Positions 44,271-52,860 of a stretch of 64,000 nucleotides of DNA are shown here, one piece after another. The position numbers and the translations under genes are program-made. Positions within the stretch are counted from its first letter, which is position 1, and the number at the start of each line of letters is the position of its first letter. The notes under the pieces are model-generated. The model saw nothing but the letters and a program-made list of their open reading frames with translations. It did not search any database and had not been told where the DNA came from. This DNA is from Bact-08 sp964533215 (GTDB lineage Bacteria > Bacteroidota > Bacteroidia > Bacteroidales > UBA932): the NCBI GenBank assembly GCA_964533215.1, contig CAZHLJ010000001.1, positions 310,001-374,000 of the forward strand, written 5' to 3'.

Positions 44271-47200
44271 CTATTCTTCTGTCTTATAAGTGGATGTGAC
44301 AATAAAGCAATCTGTCCATCCACATTTTTTAATCATTGCTAAAAATTCCTTCGCTTCGGACTTGCTCCTGAAATCTGCTGTGTTATAGTGGTATAGTCCA
44401 TCATTACCTTTTTTCTCTATTATTGTAAGTCCAGGAACACACGAGAGTAATTTTCCGAAAAAGTCTTTTATTATCAAAGGTTTGCGTAGAGCAAGCAATT
44501 GTACATTGTATAAGGTTTCTCCCTGAACATATGACGACTTGTCTTTGTTCTTTAGTACGAAAGCCATCTCAGCACGTCTTTTTCCTTTATATACAGCTAC
44601 AAAACAATCACTCCATCCTGCTTTTTTTATTATTTGCAGATATGCGTATGCCTGGCTTTTAGTTTTAAATGCGCCGGTGCTGTAATGATACAAGCCGTCA
44701 TTTTCCAGCGTTTCAATGATTGTTAGTCCAGGAACACTGTTCAGCAGATAGGCAAAATAGTCGTTAATGTTAATAGGTCGGCGTATGGCTAAAAACTGGA
44801 CTTTATATAGAGTTGTATCTGCAGGTGCGACAACCGGTTTTGTAACCGGTTTGTTAACAGTATTTTCTGTCACCAATGTGTCAGCAGGAGCTGCAACATG
44901 AACTTCAACGGGAGCTTTATCTTTATTTGGTTTGACGATGAATTCAAACCCATCAACAATGTCTCCATCTGTCCCATTTGAAATTGAAAATTCCTTCTCG
45001 GCAGGGAAAGCTGTCATATTCAAGATTCTCATCTGTGCTGAATCAACGGCAATTTTGTAATCACCGGAAACCAGTCCTAAATAGCTGAAATACCCATCGG
45101 GTTCGGATAGCGTGGAACCAGCAATGCTGTTGTCCTTACGGTAAATATTTATTCTGACACGACCTTGGCCTTTTGTAACGCCATTGCTTTCAAAATAGAG
45201 TGTTCCAGAAGCTTCGCCAACTACAGCAACAGGAATCTCAATCAATTTAAACTGGTTTGGATCGGCTGTCACACTTAGAGCTTTGTTCCGCAGTTGCCAT
45301 GCAATGTTGTCGAAACTTGTCCCATTAAGCGAAACCAGGTAATTTGTATAAGGCTCCAGATCATAAACGCGTACTGTAGTATCCTTTTCATTCATTTCTG
45401 TGCGGCCACCGTTTATGTGTATCTTGAGTCCTGCGACTTTCGGCTCATTCTTATCATGTTTGCCGTTATTGTTAAGATCAAGGAAAGTATACAATGTCAT
45501 ACCACCCTTGCCAACACTTGCACGACTGTTTGCCTTAAAGAATCGAGTCTTGGCATCAGCCATCAGGCTACCGTTGGCCGATTCCACAACAGTAGTAGTC
45601 TTGTTGCTCCTACGTGCAGAAACGCTCATCTGTGCAAATGAGAAATCATACCTGAAACCTGCCTCTATGCTGCTGTAATTACTTTTAAAATTCTTTTCGT
45701 ATGACATGTTAAGATATCCGTTTTTAAACAGATGCTTTTCAACTCCGCATTTGGCAGATACAAATTTACCAGGGCTATATTCGAACTGAGTCTGTGGCGT
45801 TACAATGATTGAACCTGGGAGTCTTATTGAAAATGAGAGGTTACTGTATACAGATGGATCTGAAAGATCTGAAAGTAGCCCGGATGTTGTAAGATTGGCA
45901 TTTATGCCGGCATATCCGCCGGAAAGTGTTAATTCAGCATTGACGTTTTCAGATAAAGGCATTATAGCCTGATTGATACTAAGTCTGGAGAAAAGGGAGA
46001 AATTTGAAAAACGTATTGGGGCTGAAAATGCGAACCTACGCTCTTCCAGGTAGTTAGTGTTTATTGATTTCTGTCCTTTATCATATTTGGTGTAATTGAG
46101 CTCAAGCTGCATGTTAGACTTTGTGCGGAAGCTTAGATTTCCTTTATATCTCACTCCGTGAGTATATTCCCCCGATAAAAGCAGATTTGAAAACAATCTG
46201 ATGGATGTGGTCATGAAAGGCATGAAGTTGCCTGATGTAACAGAAGAGAGGTATTCAACGCCACCCCCGACAGTCATCCATCGGGTAAGACCGTAGTCTA
46301 TGTTTGCTCTTGAAAAGCGACTGTTCAATGTGTCCTGTACTACTCCTGCTGATGCAACATACTCAAGGTTGCCCACAGGTAAGAAGTTAAAAGGGATATT
46401 TATACTTTGTTCCTTTGAGCGTTCTTCTCCCCAAGGTCCGTAAAACTGCAGTTTTACTTCTGTGTTTCCATAAACAAGAGGGACATCAAATGTAAACAAT
46501 CCTGAGGCGTCGGCCTTTTTATAGTCTATCAAGACATTGTTTACATAAAGCTCCACCAGCCACCCAGGTTCAGTCACATCGCTCAATGTATAGGTGCCGA
46601 AAGATCCGCGATAAGTAGTTGGTGTATTTGTAATCTGAAATCCAATAACAGATGAGGTCAAGGATGAGGTGGCATCTGCTGATATTTTACCCAGGGATAG
46701 TTGTCTAAGTGCGCGGTGATCGTTATTTGCATATCTCCAGAGATAATATTGGTCACTCTCTTTAAATGGACTATTGTTATTGTAATTTAGGGTTACATTG
46801 GCTTCTCCTCCTGCTATCACTGAACCTAGATTCAAAGAGAGACGAGTGTCCGATTTTCCATTCACTATCTGCGACGACATGACTGACCAGTCCGCCATGC
46901 CAAAGTGCAGTAGGGGATATTTTCTTTTAATAGTTGTATCGGCTTTTATCTCTCCTGTAATCTGGCCGAGGTTTGAGCGCATTTGCTCCTGTCTCATTTC
47001 GCGGATTACGGGGAGTTCAATTTTGGTATTTAGTGTTACAGAAAGGCTACGGAAGTTAAATGCGCACTCTAGGCCGAAAATGCTTCCAAAGTAACTTGAC
47101 TTAAGGTAGAGGTTTGTCTCTGTCCTTTTGAGGTCGCCAGGTTTAAGGTCGTACTCTTTTTGCAGATATATTATGCGATTATTTACCCTATCTATCAGAT

Positions 47201-47491
47201 ACTCGGCCTGCTGATTTATGAAAAAACCATTTACTGAGTCAAATCCTTGACTATAAGAGTTCTTAATTTTAAGGAAGTTAAATACGTCAATTACAGAGAG
47301 ATATAGAGTCTCGTCGCTGAGCAGGGCAGGAATGTCAGCTCCTCCGATCCTTGGTACGCTGAAATAAACAGAAATCTCATCGTAAGCAGGCTCATCTTCC
47401 TGCGCAAAAGAGGGTGTGGAAACCAGCCAGGATAGCAAAAATAGAGTGATTGTCAGGCACTTAAAGACAAAAATATTTTTTTTTTTGCCAT
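44271..47491 (-). CDS. Usher-like outer-membrane protein, start out of frame
   Basis: The long frame (to about 47495) has a usher-like build: an N-terminal domain, a beta-barrel with a middle V-E-L-Y-V-N-N-V-L-I-D-Y segment like FimD/TcfC plug regions, an SdrD-like strand set (F-L-D-L-N-N-N-G-K-H-D-K-N-E-P), and two SPOR-like repeats. The only ATG (47491-47489) is followed by GCA and a run of 11 A (47486-47476). As written this frame ends after 12 codons. With 12 A it enters the long frame and yields a good signal peptide M-A-K-K-K-N-I-F-V-F ending S-F-A-Q. Without it, only a TTG at 47438 inside that signal would remain. The ATG is 4 bases after the stop of the preceding DUF4402 gene. Confidence 0.8.
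44274..44813 (-). repeat. Two tandem SPOR-like domains in usher C-terminus
   Basis: Two repeats of about 80 residues (44577-44813 and 44274-44516) share T-L-Y-x-V-Q-x-L-A, V-P-G-L-T-I-I-E, N-D-G-L-Y-H-Y, and K-K-x-G-W-x-D-C-F. The pattern is like SPOR peptidoglycan-binding domains. A 20-residue Lys-rich linker separates them. Confidence 0.75.
47476..47486 (-). repeat. Poly(A)11 tract at usher start
   Basis: Eleven T on the plus strand (A on the coding strand) begin five codon bases after the usher ATG. Length changes by one base switch the downstream frame, the usual form of a slipped-strand phase-variation tract. Confidence 0.85.
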
Positions 47492-47495
47492 CTGG

Positions 47496-48005
47496 TTAAT
47501 AATAGTTTGTTATTAAGTCAAATGTTCCTGTATAGGATCCGGCGGGATTGTAGCTTAGGCTTCTGACATAGAGAGTGCCACCGATATGTACGTATATTGT
47601 TCTGTAACGGCTAATTGAAGAATAATAGTCAGGATATGGCGCGTTCAAAGAGAGTGACATAGAGCCCGTACCTCCAATCCTGCGAAGTGTAACCGAACTT
47701 ACAGACAAATAAACGTCAACAAAATAAACCTTTCGGTTGGTATATAGTTGGAATACTGCTTCACTGGCAGAAGGTGCGGGGAAGACCACAACTCCTGAGG
47801 AGTTGGTTCTTATTCCGGAGTTGCTTACAGTAATAGACCCACCAGCCCCTACCGGATAAAAATATCCAAAATCAAGATCCTGGATCGTGGAAACACTTAT
47901 TGATTGAGAAGTGGCCGACACATGACTCAAAACCAACAGTGCTATTGTACAAATGAACTGAATGGTGTATTTCCTGAATATTGAGTTTGTGAAGGTCTTT
48001 AACAT
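47496..48005 (-). CDS. DUF4402-like pilin subunit (usher-proximal)
   Basis: This 169-residue exported protein has a signal peptide ending near V-S-A-T-S-Q, then a beta-sandwich pattern beginning L-D-F-G-Y-F-Y-P and ending G-S-Y-T-G-T-F-D-L-I-T-N-Y-Y. The final strand is like those of the three DUF4402 proteins in this locus, although the body is divergent. It starts directly after the chaperone stop codon and is followed by the usher ATG after 4 bases. It may be a minor or tip subunit. Confidence 0.75.
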   Translation of the reverse strand: MLKTFTNSIFRKYTIQFICTIALLVLSHVSATSQSISVSTIQDLDFGYFYPVGAGGSITVSNSGIRTNSSGVVVFPAPSASEAVFQLYTNRKVYFVDVYLSVSSVTLRRIGGTGSMSLSLNAPYPDYYSSISRYRTIYVHIGGTLYVRSLSYNPAGSYTGTFDLITNYY

Positions 48006-48887
48006 TTATTGTTCCAGTTTTAATTCCGCTTCGGCATATTTTTCCGGCTTTGTATCCGATTGTGACGAGAATATCACTCTTAATTTGCCCTCGCGGAGGT
48101 TTACATCTTTTTTATTATCTAGGTCCATCCTAAACCTTCTCTTGAGATTTGGAGTATATACTGCTATACCGTTTACCCCTCCAACCGGAGTCTCTTTGCC
48201 CGATGTCGAAATATGTACTACCCTAAGATCGCCGTATACTGACATGTTGCCGGTACGGTTAAAGGTCATTTCTAATCGTTTGGTTGTGTCATCAACCATT
48301 TCAAGTTTAAGGTCAGAGAGATTGACTTTTGTAGTAGACTCTCCAACTCTAATGATTACCGGAATAGTGATGCCAAAAATTGGTATCAATTTCACACTAA
48401 CGCCTGATGTATCAGCCTTTTCCTCATCCTCTCCAAGAGCTGCCTGTTTTGGAACCGCCCTGAAATATACATGAGAGCGATATTCGCCAGGGGCCAGTTT
48501 GTCAATATTTGTAACCTGCATCTTCACTACCTGAGCTTCGCTAGGGCCAAGTGTGACAGTACGTGGGAAGAAACGAATATTTTTGTCTGCAAAGAACTGC
48601 CCTGGATCTGGCTCGGTAATTTCAGTGAAGGATCCGTCTTCGTTCATTCTGAACTGAACTATGGAGACGTTATACTTGGATGTGTCTGCTCCAGTGTTTG
48701 CAAGATTGAGCTCCATCACTCTTTTTGTTCCATCAAAAACTACCCTTCTTGGGTTAATTAAAAGGTTTCCCTGAGCAAATATGGTTGAAGGAATAATTGT
48801 GCATATCGACAATGCGACGATAACAAAAATGCTTGTTTTTGATTTAATCCTATTATTGATAATATCAGTAACCCCTGATTTACACAT
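48006..48887 (-). CDS. PapD-like periplasmic pilus chaperone
   Basis: This 293-residue protein has a signal peptide (ending near I-F-A-Q) and a two-domain Ig fold with the chaperone pattern: L-L-I-N-P-R-R-V-V-F-D-G, a long F1-G1 region with I-R-F-F-P-R-T-V-T-L-G-P-S-E-A-Q-V-V-K-M-Q, and G-I-T-I-P-V-I-I-R-V in the linker. Such chaperones hold pilin subunits and deliver them to the usher. It heads a three-gene operon with a DUF4402 protein and the usher. An E-D-E-E-K-A-D insertion between strands is unusual. Confidence 0.87.
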   Translation of the reverse strand: MCKSGVTDIINNRIKSKTSIFVIVALSICTIIPSTIFAQGNLLINPRRVVFDGTKRVMELNLANTGADTSKYNVSIVQFRMNEDGSFTEITEPDPGQFFADKNIRFFPRTVTLGPSEAQVVKMQVTNIDKLAPGEYRSHVYFRAVPKQAALGEDEEKADTSGVSVKLIPIFGITIPVIIRVGESTTKVNLSDLKLEMVDDTTKRLEMTFNRTGNMSVYGDLRVVHISTSGKETPVGGVNGIAVYTPNLKRRFRMDLDNKKDVNLREGKLRVIFSSQSDTKPEKYAEAELKLEQ

Positions 48888-48927
48888 AAGTAAAGTTATT
48901 TAAAATAAAAATTAACTAAAAATTAAC

Positions 48928-48935
48928 CAAATATA
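48928..48935 (-). promoter_or_regulatory. -7 element of chaperone-usher operon
   Basis: The minus strand reads TATATTTG, a full match to the housekeeping -7 form, about 40 bases before the chaperone start. The upstream element is weak. Confidence 0.5.
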
Positions 48936-48982
48936 GCCAAAAAACAGTAAATGCCATATTTTTTTACTTGTTGTGTAAAACC

Positions 48983-49501
48983 TTAGTTATATGAAAATGT
49001 TATTACATAGGTTCCTGCGTATAACCCAACTGGGTTATCATTTTTGTTTCCTACTTTCAGCGTTGCTCCAACTTTTAAGGAGAGTCCTCCTTTTGTCAGA
49101 ACTCCACCCATTCCGGCTGCCGGGTATGATATCCAGTCACCAACCTCCATTGTTTTACCGGTTGAACTGTTGCTGAGCAATACAGGTGCTGAGGGCAGGG
49201 TTACGGTAACAACTGCGGCATCCTGACCTGTCAGGTAAAAAACTGCAGCATTGAAAGATCCATCACTTAAAGCAACAGTACCTGTTGCAGAGCGAGTGCC
49301 TTCTGGTGTCAATTTGACAACACCTCCGGTGTTTTCAGGTGATATACGACCAAAATTCAAAGCAGCGGTTTCTGTCGCGGTAATTGACTGAATCACCTCA
49401 ACCGAGACGTGTGCTCTTACACTTACCTGCGCATAAGCACCCTTTACAGATACTCCGGTAAGAATAGCAATTGCAAATAATATTAAGGTGAATTTTTTCA
49501 T
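48983..49501 (-). CDS. DUF4402 pilin-like protein, third
   Basis: This protein is 172 residues from the chosen ATG (49501); a longer in-frame start at 49543 would run through the sigma-54-like box and precede the signal peptide. The signal ends near A-Y-A-Q. The mature part has the DUF4402 layout: A-L-N-F-G-R-I-S-P, G-T-V-x-L, a V-T-V-T-L-P-S-A-P strand and a C-terminal G-L-Y-A-G-T-Y-V-I-T-F-S-Y-N. It is probably a structural subunit of the chaperone-usher-like fibre. The box at 49527-49543 would give a leader of about 15 bases. Confidence 0.88.
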   Translation of the reverse strand: MKKFTLILFAIAILTGVSVKGAYAQVSVRAHVSVEVIQSITATETAALNFGRISPENTGGVVKLTPEGTRSATGTVALSDGSFNAAVFYLTGQDAAVVTVTLPSAPVLLSNSSTGKTMEVGDWISYPAAGMGGVLTKGGLSLKVGATLKVGNKNDNPVGLYAGTYVITFSYN

Positions 49502-49526
49502 ATTGTATCCTTTTGGTTCTCTATAG

Positions 49527-49543
49527 GTCAGAAAGCGTGCCAA
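49527..49543 (-). promoter_or_regulatory. Sigma-54-like promoter box (copy 2)
   Basis: The minus strand reads TTGGCACGCTTTCTGAC, identical to 51042-51058. TTGGCACG is a perfect -24 element. GG-N10-GA replaces the standard GG-N10-GC at -12. It lies 26 bases before the start of the third DUF4402 gene. Confidence 0.65.
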
Positions 49544-49695
49544 ACAATCAAACGTTGCTATGCCAAGGAAGGTGAGAATATCATTTTCCAGATATAAAAA
49601 ATAGATATTCAGACAAATAAAGTTGTTTAGAAACTTTAATTTTTCTTTAAAATAGTTATAGCCGGACTTCTGTCAGAAGCCAGTTGGAAAGAATG

Positions 49696-49712
49696 TTTTA
49701 CAAACTGTAAAA
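49696..49712. promoter_or_regulatory. TTTTAC-N5-GTAAAA palindrome C
   Basis: TTTTAC (49696-49701) and GTAAAA (49707-49712) with a 5-base centre lie between the second and third DUF4402 genes. The core and spacing agree with the palindromes at 50228 and 51209. A nearby short palindrome CTTCTG-T-CAGAAG lies at 49667-49679. The rest of 49544-49724 holds no gene. Confidence 0.5.
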
Positions 49713-49724
49713 AAATTGCCTTGA

Positions 49725-50165
49725 TTAATTATAGGCTAAAAGGATAGTGTATGACCCTTTGTATGATCCGGAGGTTTGACCTTGTGTAAGACTTACTTTT
49801 CCAATAAGTTGGAGTGTCTGGTCTCCGTCAGCGCGTAGAGTGTCTGTCAGAGTCTTGCCGGTTGCAGATGGTTCTATGGTGAAGCTTCCACCCTTTATGT
49901 TTGAGACTGTAGCTGTTTTCATTACAACGTTACAAGCAACATTGTTGCCGGAATTGATCTTGATTTCGCCAAGTTTTAATGTATCAGAGGTTTTTGTGGA
50001 TTTTGTGTCTAACTCGAAACCTGTTATGGCCTGAGAAGCTACACTTACGGATTCGACGATCTCGCAGGAAACGTGTCCTATGGCAACCGTCTGAGCCATT
50101 ATCCCTCCAGCTGCAAAGATGTGTTGCAGAGCCAAAATTAAGATGATTGCGTAAACGGTTTTCAT
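49725..50165 (-). CDS. DUF4402-like pilin protein, second
   Basis: This 146-residue exported protein has a signal ending near I-M-A-Q, a body with G-F-E-L-D-T-K-S-T-K and V-S-L-T-Q-G-Q-T-S-G, and a closing strand G-S-Y-K-G-S-Y-T-I-L-L-A-Y-N as in the other pilin-like proteins. It is shorter than the first and third genes and lacks the F-G-x-(I/V) motif, so it is a divergent member. It has its own upstream region with a palindrome and a -7 element. Confidence 0.8.
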   Translation of the reverse strand: MKTVYAIILILALQHIFAAGGIMAQTVAIGHVSCEIVESVSVASQAITGFELDTKSTKTSDTLKLGEIKINSGNNVACNVVMKTATVSNIKGGSFTIEPSATGKTLTDTLRADGDQTLQLIGKVSLTQGQTSGSYKGSYTILLAYN

Positions 50166-50185
50166 ATACCTGTTTTTTTCTGCAA

Positions 50186-50193
50186 CAAATATA
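50186..50193 (-). promoter_or_regulatory. -7 element of second DUF4402 gene
   Basis: The minus strand reads TATATTTG, about 20 bases before the start codon. The nearest TTTG is 24 bases upstream (50218-50221), longer than usual. Confidence 0.5.
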
Positions 50194-50227
50194 TGTAAAA
50201 AAACTTAATGTTGTATACAAAATGTAA

Positions 50228-50258
50228 AATATTATTTTACGTCAAGTAAAATAATATT
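50228..50258. promoter_or_regulatory. TTTTAC-N5-GTAAAA palindrome B
   Basis: A perfect 13-bp inverted repeat: AATATTATTTTAC (50228-50240), centre GTCAA, and its reverse complement (50246-50258). It lies 63 bases upstream of the second DUF4402 gene and shares the core of the sites at 49696 and 51209. Confidence 0.65.
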
Positions 50259-50288
50259 ACACGAATGAGGTGAAATGACAGACCAGGT

Positions 50289-50375
50289 TATTCGTGGCAT
50301 TAATCAGATAATAAGGATGTTATGGTTTTGTCAATTTGGGATAATGTGTTGAAAAACAGTAAATTGCCACGAATA
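50289..50375. repeat. 11-bp inverted repeat upstream of second pilin gene
   Basis: TATTCGTGGCA (50289-50299) and TGCCACGAATA (50365-50375) are exact reverse complements enclosing 65 bases. The repeat lies between the terminator of the first DUF4402 gene and the palindrome of the second. Confidence 0.5.
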
Positions 50376-50396
50376 TCTTGATCGACGTGGACTAAT

Positions 50397-50428
50397 AAAA
50401 AAAGCTGCACATTGTGCAGCTTTTTTTT
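50397..50428 (-). terminator. Bidirectional terminator after first DUF4402 gene
   Basis: GCTGCAC (50404-50410) and GTGCAGC (50414-50420) form a 7-bp stem with a 3-base loop, flanked by A7 and T8, so it works on either strand. It separates the first pilin gene from the next. Confidence 0.9.
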
Positions 50429-50446
50429 ACTGTGGTATAATTTCTA

Positions 50447-50989
50447 CTAGTTGTAGTTTACGGTTACCTGAAAAGCTTCAGAGGTGTATGAGCCTGCTTT
50501 CTGTCCTGCAGCAATGCTAAGAGTTGCGCCAACTTCCAGGGTGTGCTTTCCGCCGGCGAGGGTTGATGTCCCTGTGGTGTTTGATCCGGTTATGTCGCTG
50601 GTCCAGTTTCCTATTGCCATAGTTGTTGATCCATCAGTGTGCTTTACGGTTGATGGTAAATTTGAAAGGGTAACGGTGTAGGCGTTGTCGATATTGCCGG
50701 TTATATTGAATTTTGCGGTTTTTGGTGCAACTGCGCTTGCTCCGGAGAATGCAACTACGGTATTGTACGTTGCTGAAGCGTTGTTTGGAGTCAGGGTTAC
50801 TGTGCCGGACTGTGTTGCATTGGCAACCACTGTGCCGAAGGACATATCATCTGTCTTTGTAATGGCTATCGGAGTTATTACTGTTCCTGATGCTGTAGCT
50901 GTAGCTGATGCGTTGTTCTGACCAAATGATGGAAGTGCGAATCCTATGATTGCTGTAGCTAGTGTGAAAAATTTGAGTGTTGTTTTCAT
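50447..50989 (-). CDS. DUF4402 pilin-like protein, first (probable major)
   Basis: This 180-residue exported protein has a signal ending at S-F-G-Q and is the clearest DUF4402 member here: A-T-A-T-A-S-G-T-V-I-T-P-I-A-I-T-K, M-S-F-G-T-V-V, F-N-I-T-G and the end G-S-Y-T-S-E-A-F-Q-V-T-V-N-Y-N. It is rich in Thr, Ala and Ser with no Cys. It is monocistronic, with a long upstream region carrying a sigma-54-like box and a palindrome, and has its own strong terminator, so it may be the most abundant subunit. Confidence 0.92.
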   Translation of the reverse strand: MKTTLKFFTLATAIIGFALPSFGQNNASATATASGTVITPIAITKTDDMSFGTVVANATQSGTVTLTPNNASATYNTVVAFSGASAVAPKTAKFNITGNIDNAYTVTLSNLPSTVKHTDGSTTMAIGNWTSDITGSNTTGTSTLAGGKHTLEVGATLSIAAGQKAGSYTSEAFQVTVNYN

Positions 50990-51041
50990 GATTGAATTTT
51001 TTTGTATTTATTATTTTTTAATTCGGTTTTGCCCTATATAA

Positions 51042-51058
51042 GTCAGAAAGCGTGCCAA
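51042..51058 (-). promoter_or_regulatory. Sigma-54-like promoter box (copy 1)
   Basis: The minus strand reads TTGGCACGCTTTCTGAC, identical over 17 bases to 49527-49543, about 53 bases before the first DUF4402 start. No TAnnTTTG element is seen in this upstream region, which fits a dependence on sigma-54. Confidence 0.65.
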
Positions 51059-51208
51059 GACCCTTTTTGATTTATTGCATTAATGCTGCAGGACGCTTTG
51101 GCTGTCTGTGTAATATATTGATAATAAATACAAAACAGGAACAAATTCTTTTTGAAAAATTATTGGAAAATTATGATTGGTTCTATTTTGCCCTTACTTG
51201 ATAAAAAT

Positions 51209-51233
51209 AATATTTTACGTTCTGTAAAATATT
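51209..51233. promoter_or_regulatory. TTTTAC-N5-GTAAAA palindrome A
   Basis: AATATTTTAC (51209-51218), centre GTTCT, and GTAAAATATT (51224-51233) form a perfect 10-bp inverted repeat, 150 bases upstream of the sigma-54-like box, where an enhancer-binding activator could sit. A related inside-out palindrome, TGTAAAG-N5-CTTTACA, follows at about 51258-51276. The rest of 50990-51301 holds no gene. Confidence 0.65.
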
Positions 51234-51301
51234 TACGCAAAAATTTTATGCAAAAAATGTAAAGGGTAACTTTACACCGTGTGAAGGATTGTTACATATA
51301 A

Positions 51302-52363
51302 TTACTTGGTAAGATGAGGCGGTAATTTATATTCCAGTTCCGATAAGACAGGAATATGGTCGCTCCACTTAAGTGATTCGGTATAGTACCTGATGCACTC
51401 GAACTCTTTTGAGTGCATTATATAGTCAATTCTTATTGGGCTTGTTTTTCTGCTGAAAGTGCCGCCAAATCCGAAACCTGCCTCCCTGAATCCATCTGTA
51501 AGATTGCCTTTTACTCTTCTGTAAATATATGAGGATGGCATTGAATTCAAGTCCCCGCATAGTATGATTGGTGTCACTGTAGTGTCTGTCAATGTTCTTA
51601 AAGTATTCGCCTGAATGGACCTCTGCCTGAAGTTTTGCCGTAAGTAATGGATAGTCCTGAAAAAACCATGGCGATTGGAATTGCTTATCCCGGTAGTCTG
51701 AAGATGGGCATTTATGATACGGACGATCTTTCCGTCCGGAAGCAAAATGTCAGCCCAAAGCACTCCGTTGGCAGAAGAGTCAAAGTTGATCTTGTTGCTT
51801 CGGATTATGGGATACTTGGAGAAGATAGCAAGGCCAATCTCTTTTGCTGAGTTTTCGCGTATTGCCCAGTATGGAAGAAACTCAAACGTACCTATCATCT
51901 CTTCCTTATTGAGCATGTCGTGAGGCATATACTCCTGCATACATAGAATTCCTACTTGTTCTTTGGCAATGTATTCGGAAATATAATTTGCAGATAGTTC
52001 ATTTTTATTATGATAAAATCCATGAACATTATATGACGCGATCTTTAATGAGAAAATGTCATCATGGTTTTTTTCCCTTGAAAAAGGGACGATTTGAACG
52101 ATTGAAAATATGTAATTATAACAAAAGATAAATGCCAGTAAAGGGATTAATGCCCAATAGCTTTTTTTATACAACCAGAATAACAAAAGTATAAGGTTGA
52201 ATAATAATGACACTGGGAGAATCAAGCCGGTCATCTGGACGAAATAGCTTCCGGCAGGATCTGAATATTTGGCGAACGAACCCACTATAGCCAGCAAAAG
52301 CATGTTGAAGCTCAAAAAAATATTGAAGCCTTTAAATAATAAACTGATCGCCTTGTGATACAT
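51302..52363 (-). CDS. Endonuclease/exonuclease/phosphatase-family membrane protein
   Basis: This 353-residue protein has three N-terminal transmembrane helices (about 10-95), followed by an EEP-fold domain: I-A-S-Y-N-V-H-G-F, the metal-ligand Glu in C-M-Q-E-Y, G-D-L-N-S-M-P and a final W-S-D-H-I-P-V. The domain probably faces the periplasm. Members hydrolyse phosphodiesters in nucleic acids, lipids or inositol phosphates; the substrate here is not evident. It lies between the pilus and EPS loci on the pilus strand. Confidence 0.9.
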   Translation of the reverse strand: MYHKAISLLFKGFNIFLSFNMLLLAIVGSFAKYSDPAGSYFVQMTGLILPVSLLFNLILLLFWLYKKSYWALIPLLAFIFCYNYIFSIVQIVPFSREKNHDDIFSLKIASYNVHGFYHNKNELSANYISEYIAKEQVGILCMQEYMPHDMLNKEEMIGTFEFLPYWAIRENSAKEIGLAIFSKYPIIRSNKINFDSSANGVLWADILLPDGKIVRIINAHLQTTGISNSNRHGFFRTIHYLRQNFRQRSIQANTLRTLTDTTVTPIILCGDLNSMPSSYIYRRVKGNLTDGFREAGFGFGGTFSRKTSPIRIDYIMHSKEFECIRYYTESLKWSDHIPVLSELEYKLPPHLTK

Positions 52364-52494
52364 ATAATGGGCTTATTTGCAATATTGCAAAGCTATTAAC
52401 TTTTTTATTGTTTAATTTATATTTTGTATTCTATCAATATTTATTAAGATCTTTTTTCATATATTTACATAATATAAATTAACATAGGATAATT

Positions 52495-52860
52495 GTGAAA
52501 AAACAGGTTCTGATTGTAGATGATAAGCCAACAATTGCAAAGGTAATTCAAGTGTATATTTCGGAAACATTCGAATGCGTTCACTTTGAAGATCCTCTCA
52601 AGGCTATTACTTGGTTACAGGAGGGCAATGTTCCTGATCTCATAATTTCTGACATCTATATGCCAAATATGTCAGGCATAGACTTCCTTGACTATGTTAA
52701 GAAAAACGATCTATTCAAATCTATTCCCTTTGTTGTGCTATCAAGTGAAGACAGCACCTCTCAGAAGATAGCCCTTCTTGAGAAAGGTGCAGATGATTAT
52801 ATATCAAAGCCTTTTAACCCAATGGAGCTGAAGGTTAGATTAAAAAAGATTGTTTTGTGA
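52495..52860 (+). CDS. Single-domain response regulator (REC)
   Basis: This 121-residue stand-alone receiver has D-D-K near the N-terminus, phospho-Asp in L-I-I-S-D-I-Y-M-P and Lys in Y-I-S-K-P-F. The start is GTG (52495); no ATG fits. It overlaps the sugar-transferase gene by 4 bases and is the first gene of the EPS operon. It may accept phosphate from the HPt protein and act on the next gene product, which itself begins with a receiver-like domain. The 131-base gap before it (52364-52494) shows no convincing promoter. Confidence 0.92.
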   Translation: MKKQVLIVDDKPTIAKVIQVYISETFECVHFEDPLKAITWLQEGNVPDLIISDIYMPNMSGIDFLDYVKKNDLFKSIPFVVLSSEDSTSQKIALLEKGADDYISKPFNPMELKVRLKKIVL

